In this document: one piece after another, positions 6,346 to 8,905 of the stretch
Layout: every line of letters begins with the position of its first letter
Numbering within the stretch: the first letter of the stretch is position 1
NCBI GenBank assembly: GCA_021807065.1
Contig: JAKAPO010000076.1
Location: 1-8,905 of the forward strand
Reading direction: 5' to 3'
DNA length: 8,905 nt
Origin: a bacterium
GTDB taxonomy: Bacteria > Vulcanimicrobiota > Vulcanimicrobiia > Vulcanimicrobiales > Vulcanimicrobiaceae
Notes under the pieces: model-generated
What the model saw: the letters and a program-made list of their open reading frames with translations, nothing else
Told to the model about the DNA's origin: nothing
Database searches by the model: none
Program-made: the position numbers and the translations under genes

Positions 6346-6387
6346 TCATCCCGAGCGCGCGAAGCGACGTCGACGGGCTCAGGACGA
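6346..6387. repeat. Short degenerate relative of the 5635-5831 palindromic element
   Basis: TCATCCCGAGC (6346-6356) is identical to bases 5636-5646 of the larger element, and GCGACGTCGA (6364-6373) is identical to 5672-5681, in the same order and orientation. The stretch is itself an imperfect inverted repeat: 6346-6356 pairs with GCTCAGGACGA (6377-6387) with two mismatches. It overlaps the last two codons and the TGA stop of the aminotransferase gene, which therefore ends inside the repeat. Confidence 0.65.
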
Positions 6388-7581
6388 CAGTTTGATCGCT
6401 TCGGCCAGACGTTTGATTCCCTCGCGGATGTTTTCCTCCGACTGGTTGGAGAAGTTGAGGCGCATGCCGTCGTGCACGTCCCGTGCCGGGTAGAAGCTCT
6501 CGCCGGGAACGAAGACGACGCGCCGTCGCGTGCAGACCTCGAGCAACTCCGCGGTATCGATGCCAGCGGCGCGTGCCCACAGAAACATCCCACCGTGGGG
6601 ATAATTGAAGGAGACCGAGGAGGGCGAGAACTCTTGTAAGGCCGCGTGCATGACGTCCCGGCGATGCCGGTACAGCTCACGGATCGCGCGCACGTGCGGG
6701 TCGAAATCGCCGCTGCTCGCGTATGCGTGGAAAAGGTACTGCGCGAGCGTCCCGCTGTGCAGATCGGCTCCTTGCTTGGCGAGAACGACCTTCTCGCGTA
6801 CTTCTTCGTTCGGAATCACGAGCCACGCGACGCGCAGGCCCGGTGATATGACCTTGCTGCCCGTTCCCACATAGATGACGGTGCCGTTCGTCGGATAGAA
6901 GGAGAGCGGCGGCAGATCCTCTCCCTCGAAGCGAAGTTCGCCGTAGGGATCGTCTTCGACGATCGGCAGATCGCAGCGTTCGCAGATGCGAACGATCTGC
7001 TCGCGCCGCTGCGCAGCGAGCGTGCGGCCCGTCGGATTTTGGAAATTCGGAACGAGGTAGAGGAACTTCGGGAACGGTGCGGCTTCACGCAGCACCTGCT
7101 CCAACGATTCGGGAATGATACCGTCTTCGTCGGTTTGCGCGGTGAGATACCGCGCTTCGTAAGCGTCGAATGCCTGAATCGCGCCGAGGTAGGACGGATT
7201 CTCGAGCACGACGTGATCGCCGGGATCGACCATGATCTTCGCGACCAGATCGAGCCCTTGCTGCGAACCGTTGACGATGATCGTCTCCGATGGCGTGACG
7301 GTGCGACCGAAACGCGGCGACAGACGCTGCGCCACCCACGACCGCATCTCGGGAATTCCTTCGGTAACGCTGTACTGCATTGCCGCGGGGCCGTAACGCT
7401 GCATCACGTCGCGCATGCGCGCAACCATTGCATCGCACGGAAAAAGTTCGGGAGCGGGCAGGCCACCGCCGAAGGAGATCACGTCGGGTTGCTGGGTGAC
7501 CTTCAACATCTCGCGAATCGTGGATGCCCGCAGGCGAGCGGTACGCCGTGCGAAGCGCGTCGAGGAGGCTGCTAGGTTCAT
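6379..7581 (-). CDS. PLP-dependent aminotransferase, class I/II, LysN (2-aminoadipate) type
   Basis: A 400-residue cytoplasmic aminotransferase of fold type I, closest in style to LysN and the aminotransferase half of MocR proteins, without their DNA-binding domain. The N-terminal block RRTARLRASTIREMLKVTQQ and ISFGGGLPAPELFP (residues 36-48) is typical of that group, which accepts 2-aminoadipate, leucine, kynurenine or other bulky amino acids. Cofactor residues are in place: NPTG (182-185), VEDDPYGELRF with D211 and Y213, the Schiff-base lysine K243 in GTGSKVISPGLRVAW, and the substrate-carboxylate arginine R374 in GMRLNFSN. ATG 7581 is preferred because it gives the usual short N-terminus. 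ATG 7662 would add 27 poorly conserved residues, but sits where transcription from the promoter at 7672-7699 would start, so a leaderless longer form is possible. Neither has a good Shine-Dalgarno site. Divergence from kamD suggests a role in lysine or related amino acid metabolism. The final Ser-Ser-stop lies in a repeat. Confidence 0.93.
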   Translation of the reverse strand: MNLAASSTRFARRTARLRASTIREMLKVTQQPDVISFGGGLPAPELFPCDAMVARMRDVMQRYGPAAMQYSVTEGIPEMRSWVAQRLSPRFGRTVTPSETIIVNGSQQGLDLVAKIMVDPGDHVVLENPSYLGAIQAFDAYEARYLTAQTDEDGIIPESLEQVLREAAPFPKFLYLVPNFQNPTGRTLAAQRREQIVRICERCDLPIVEDDPYGELRFEGEDLPPLSFYPTNGTVIYVGTGSKVISPGLRVAWLVIPNEEVREKVVLAKQGADLHSGTLAQYLFHAYASSGDFDPHVRAIRELYRHRRDVMHAALQEFSPSSVSFNYPHGGMFLWARAAGIDTAELLEVCTRRRVVFVPGESFYPARDVHDGMRLNFSNQSEENIREGIKRLAEAIKLSS

Positions 7582-7671
7582 AGCGCCGCGTGGTATTCGT
7601 GACCGGCCTGCACCCTCCCCGGGTACCGTCTCCCGGCTGCAAAGGTCTGCATCGCTCACCATGACAAGCGA

Positions 7672-7699
7672 ATGATAGCGCCGAAAGCACGTAGGTCAT
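7672..7699 (-). promoter_or_regulatory. Candidate promoter of the aminotransferase gene, overlapping the kamD start
   Basis: On the minus strand ATGACC (7699-7694) and TATCAT (7677-7672) are separated by 16 nt. They match the -35 and -10 consensus at four and five of six positions. The -35 box covers the first two bases of the kamD ATG, so the two divergent units would compete for the same DNA. Transcription would begin near 7662, where an in-frame ATG of the aminotransferase lies. Confidence 0.35.
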
Positions 7700-8905
7700 G
7701 CAGTTGCGCGTTGACGAAGCCGCGGTAGATCGTTGCCGTGCGTTGGCGAACGAGATCGCCGAACCGGTCGAACGGTACATTCGCGCGCATTCCACCGTTT
7801 CGGTGGAGCGCGCGGTGTTGCGGTTATTGGGTGTTGACGGTGTCGACGCGGACGACGTTCCCCTTCCTAACGTCGTCATCGACGCGTTGCCGAAGGAAGA
7901 TCTACCGGCGGGGGTTGCGCTCGCATTCGGACACGCATTGGCGCAGAGCGGTCTCGAACCGCAAGCGCTTGCGAACGCGATCGCAGAGGGATCGATATCG
8001 CTAGGATCGTCCACCGGCGTTTCCGACGCTGCAGCGAAGAGCGCGCTGCGATCGTACGTGGAGCAAACGATGGCGCGCATTCGCGTGCGCCGATCAGAAC
8101 GCGAAGAGCTGCTCTTGCGCCTACCGCAGCAAGCGCCGCCGTTGCTCTACGTTATCGTTGCGAGCGGCAACATCTACGAAGACCGCACCGCCGCCGTCGC
8201 CGCCGCCGAAGCTGGGGCGCAGATCATCGCGGTCATTCGCTCGACCGGCCAGTCGCTGCTCGATTACGTTCCATTCGGCCCGACGACCGAGGGGTTCGGC
8301 GGCACGTACGCGACGCAGGCGAACTTTCGCATCATGCGTGAGGCGCTCGACGCAGTCTCGGAAAAACTCGGGCGCTACGTCATGCTCACCAATTACGCGA
8401 GCGGCTTGTGCATGCCGGAGATCGCCAGCATGGCGGCGATGGAACGGCTTGACATGCTGCTCAACGACTCGATGTACGGTATTCTTTTCCGTAACATCAA
8501 CATGCGGCGCACGTTCATCGATCAGCATTTCAGCCGCATGCTCAACGCCTACTCCGGCATCATCATCAACACCGGCGAAGACAACTACCTGACGACCGCC
8601 GATGCCGTGGAACAGGCGCCGGCCGTGCTCGCGTCGCAGTTCATCAACGAGGCGTTCGCCCACGCTGCCGGCGTGCCAGATGAACAGATAGGCCTCGGTG
8701 ACGCCTATGAGATCGATCCCGATCTGACCGACGGCTTTCTCTACGAGGTCGCACAGGCACAACTCGAACGGCAAATCTTCCCGAAGGCGCCGCTCAAGTA
8801 CATGCCGCCGACCAAACACATGACCGGCGATATCTTCAAAGGGCATCTCATCGATGCGATGTTCAACCTCACCTCGGTGATGACGCGGCAGCAGATCCAC
8901 CTCTG
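7698..8905 (+). CDS. kamD: Lysine 5,6-aminomutase alpha subunit (partial, 3' end beyond the window)
   Basis: The first 402 residues of a protein normally near 520. KamD with KamE forms the adenosylcobalamin- and PLP-dependent enzyme that moves the terminal amino group of D-lysine or L-beta-lysine from carbon 6 to 5, in lysine fermentation to acetate and butyrate. KamD carries the TIM-barrel part; the B12 site and PLP lysine are on KamE, not visible here. Strongly conserved stretches are HSTVSVERAVLRLLGVDGVD (residues 31-50), LLYVIVASGNIYED (149-162), RSTGQSLLDYVPFG (181-194), TTEGFGGTYATQ (196-207), NTGEDNYLTTADA (291-303), SQFINE (313-318) and FPKAPLKYMPPTK (361-373). The PLP-contacting residues I recall for the Clostridium sticklandii enzyme (R184, S189, N235, S238, Y263, R268) all appear at a constant offset of three: R181, S186, N232, S235, Y260, R265. 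An in-frame TAG at 7692 makes ATG 7698 the first possible start; AGG at 7693-7695 is a poor, close ribosome site. No B12 riboswitch fits in the short leader. Confidence 0.96.
   Translation, partial: MQLRVDEAAVDRCRALANEIAEPVERYIRAHSTVSVERAVLRLLGVDGVDADDVPLPNVVIDALPKEDLPAGVALAFGHALAQSGLEPQALANAIAEGSISLGSSTGVSDAAAKSALRSYVEQTMARIRVRRSEREELLLRLPQQAPPLLYVIVASGNIYEDRTAAVAAAEAGAQIIAVIRSTGQSLLDYVPFGPTTEGFGGTYATQANFRIMREALDAVSEKLGRYVMLTNYASGLCMPEIASMAAMERLDMLLNDSMYGILFRNINMRRTFIDQHFSRMLNAYSGIIINTGEDNYLTTADAVEQAPAVLASQFINEAFAHAAGVPDEQIGLGDAYEIDPDLTDGFLYEVAQAQLERQIFPKAPLKYMPPTKHMTGDIFKGHLIDAMFNLTSVMTRQQIHL

Noticed and set aside
7582..7697. Cobalamin riboswitch ahead of kamD
   Set aside because: The gap is far too short for the roughly 200-base aptamer and shows no B12-box-like core.
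7085..8080. Minus-strand reading frame upstream of and overlapping the aminotransferase and kamD
   Set aside because: Shadow frame; both plus-strand kamD and the minus-strand aminotransferase frame carry strong family signatures.
8121..8900. Minus-strand reading frame across kamD
   Set aside because: Antisense to an extremely well conserved enzyme sequence; no homology recognised.

Overview
This is a high-GC bacterial window with seven complete protein genes and two genes cut by its ends. No rRNA, tRNA, CRISPR array or transposase is visible. The base composition and protein families fit a free-living, GC-rich bacterium, but nothing here fixes the phylum. The right end carries a B12-dependent lysine 5,6-aminomutase subunit, which points to lysine fermentation or catabolism and to cobalamin use or synthesis.

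Left part (1-2455 and on to 4031): a short minus-strand stretch at the left edge reads like the middle of an L-2-hydroxyglutarate oxidase-type flavoprotein. It starts abruptly at the stop codon of a small secreted minus-strand protein (65-499). Divergent from that gene is a tight plus-strand operon of three genes: phosphopentomutase deoB (681-1808), a small phosphoglycosyl transferase that loads a sugar phosphate onto a polyprenyl phosphate (1808-2455), and a MurJ/MviN-family lipid-linked glycan flippase (2430-4031). Stop and start overlap at the first junction, and the second pair overlaps by 26 nt, so translation is probably coupled. The transferase and flippase make a plausible initiate-and-flip pair for an envelope glycan. 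The flippase lacks some of the arginines that E. coli MurJ needs for lipid II.

Middle (4057-5628): a polytopic GT39/GT83-like membrane glycosyltransferase converges on the flippase gene with a 25 nt gap. Upstream of it, 5635-5831 is a gene-free nest of inverted repeats whose outer ends are GTCATCCCGAG and its exact complement. A short degenerate relative lies at 6346-6387 and supplies the stop codon of the next gene.

Right part (5837-8905): on the minus strand lie a 154-residue protein with a C-terminal part resembling general-stress 17M/YflT proteins, and a LysN-type PLP aminotransferase. Divergent from the aminotransferase is kamD, the alpha subunit of lysine 5,6-aminomutase, which runs off the window after 402 codons. 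The two lysine-related enzymes share a control region of at most 116 bp, so they may be co-regulated.
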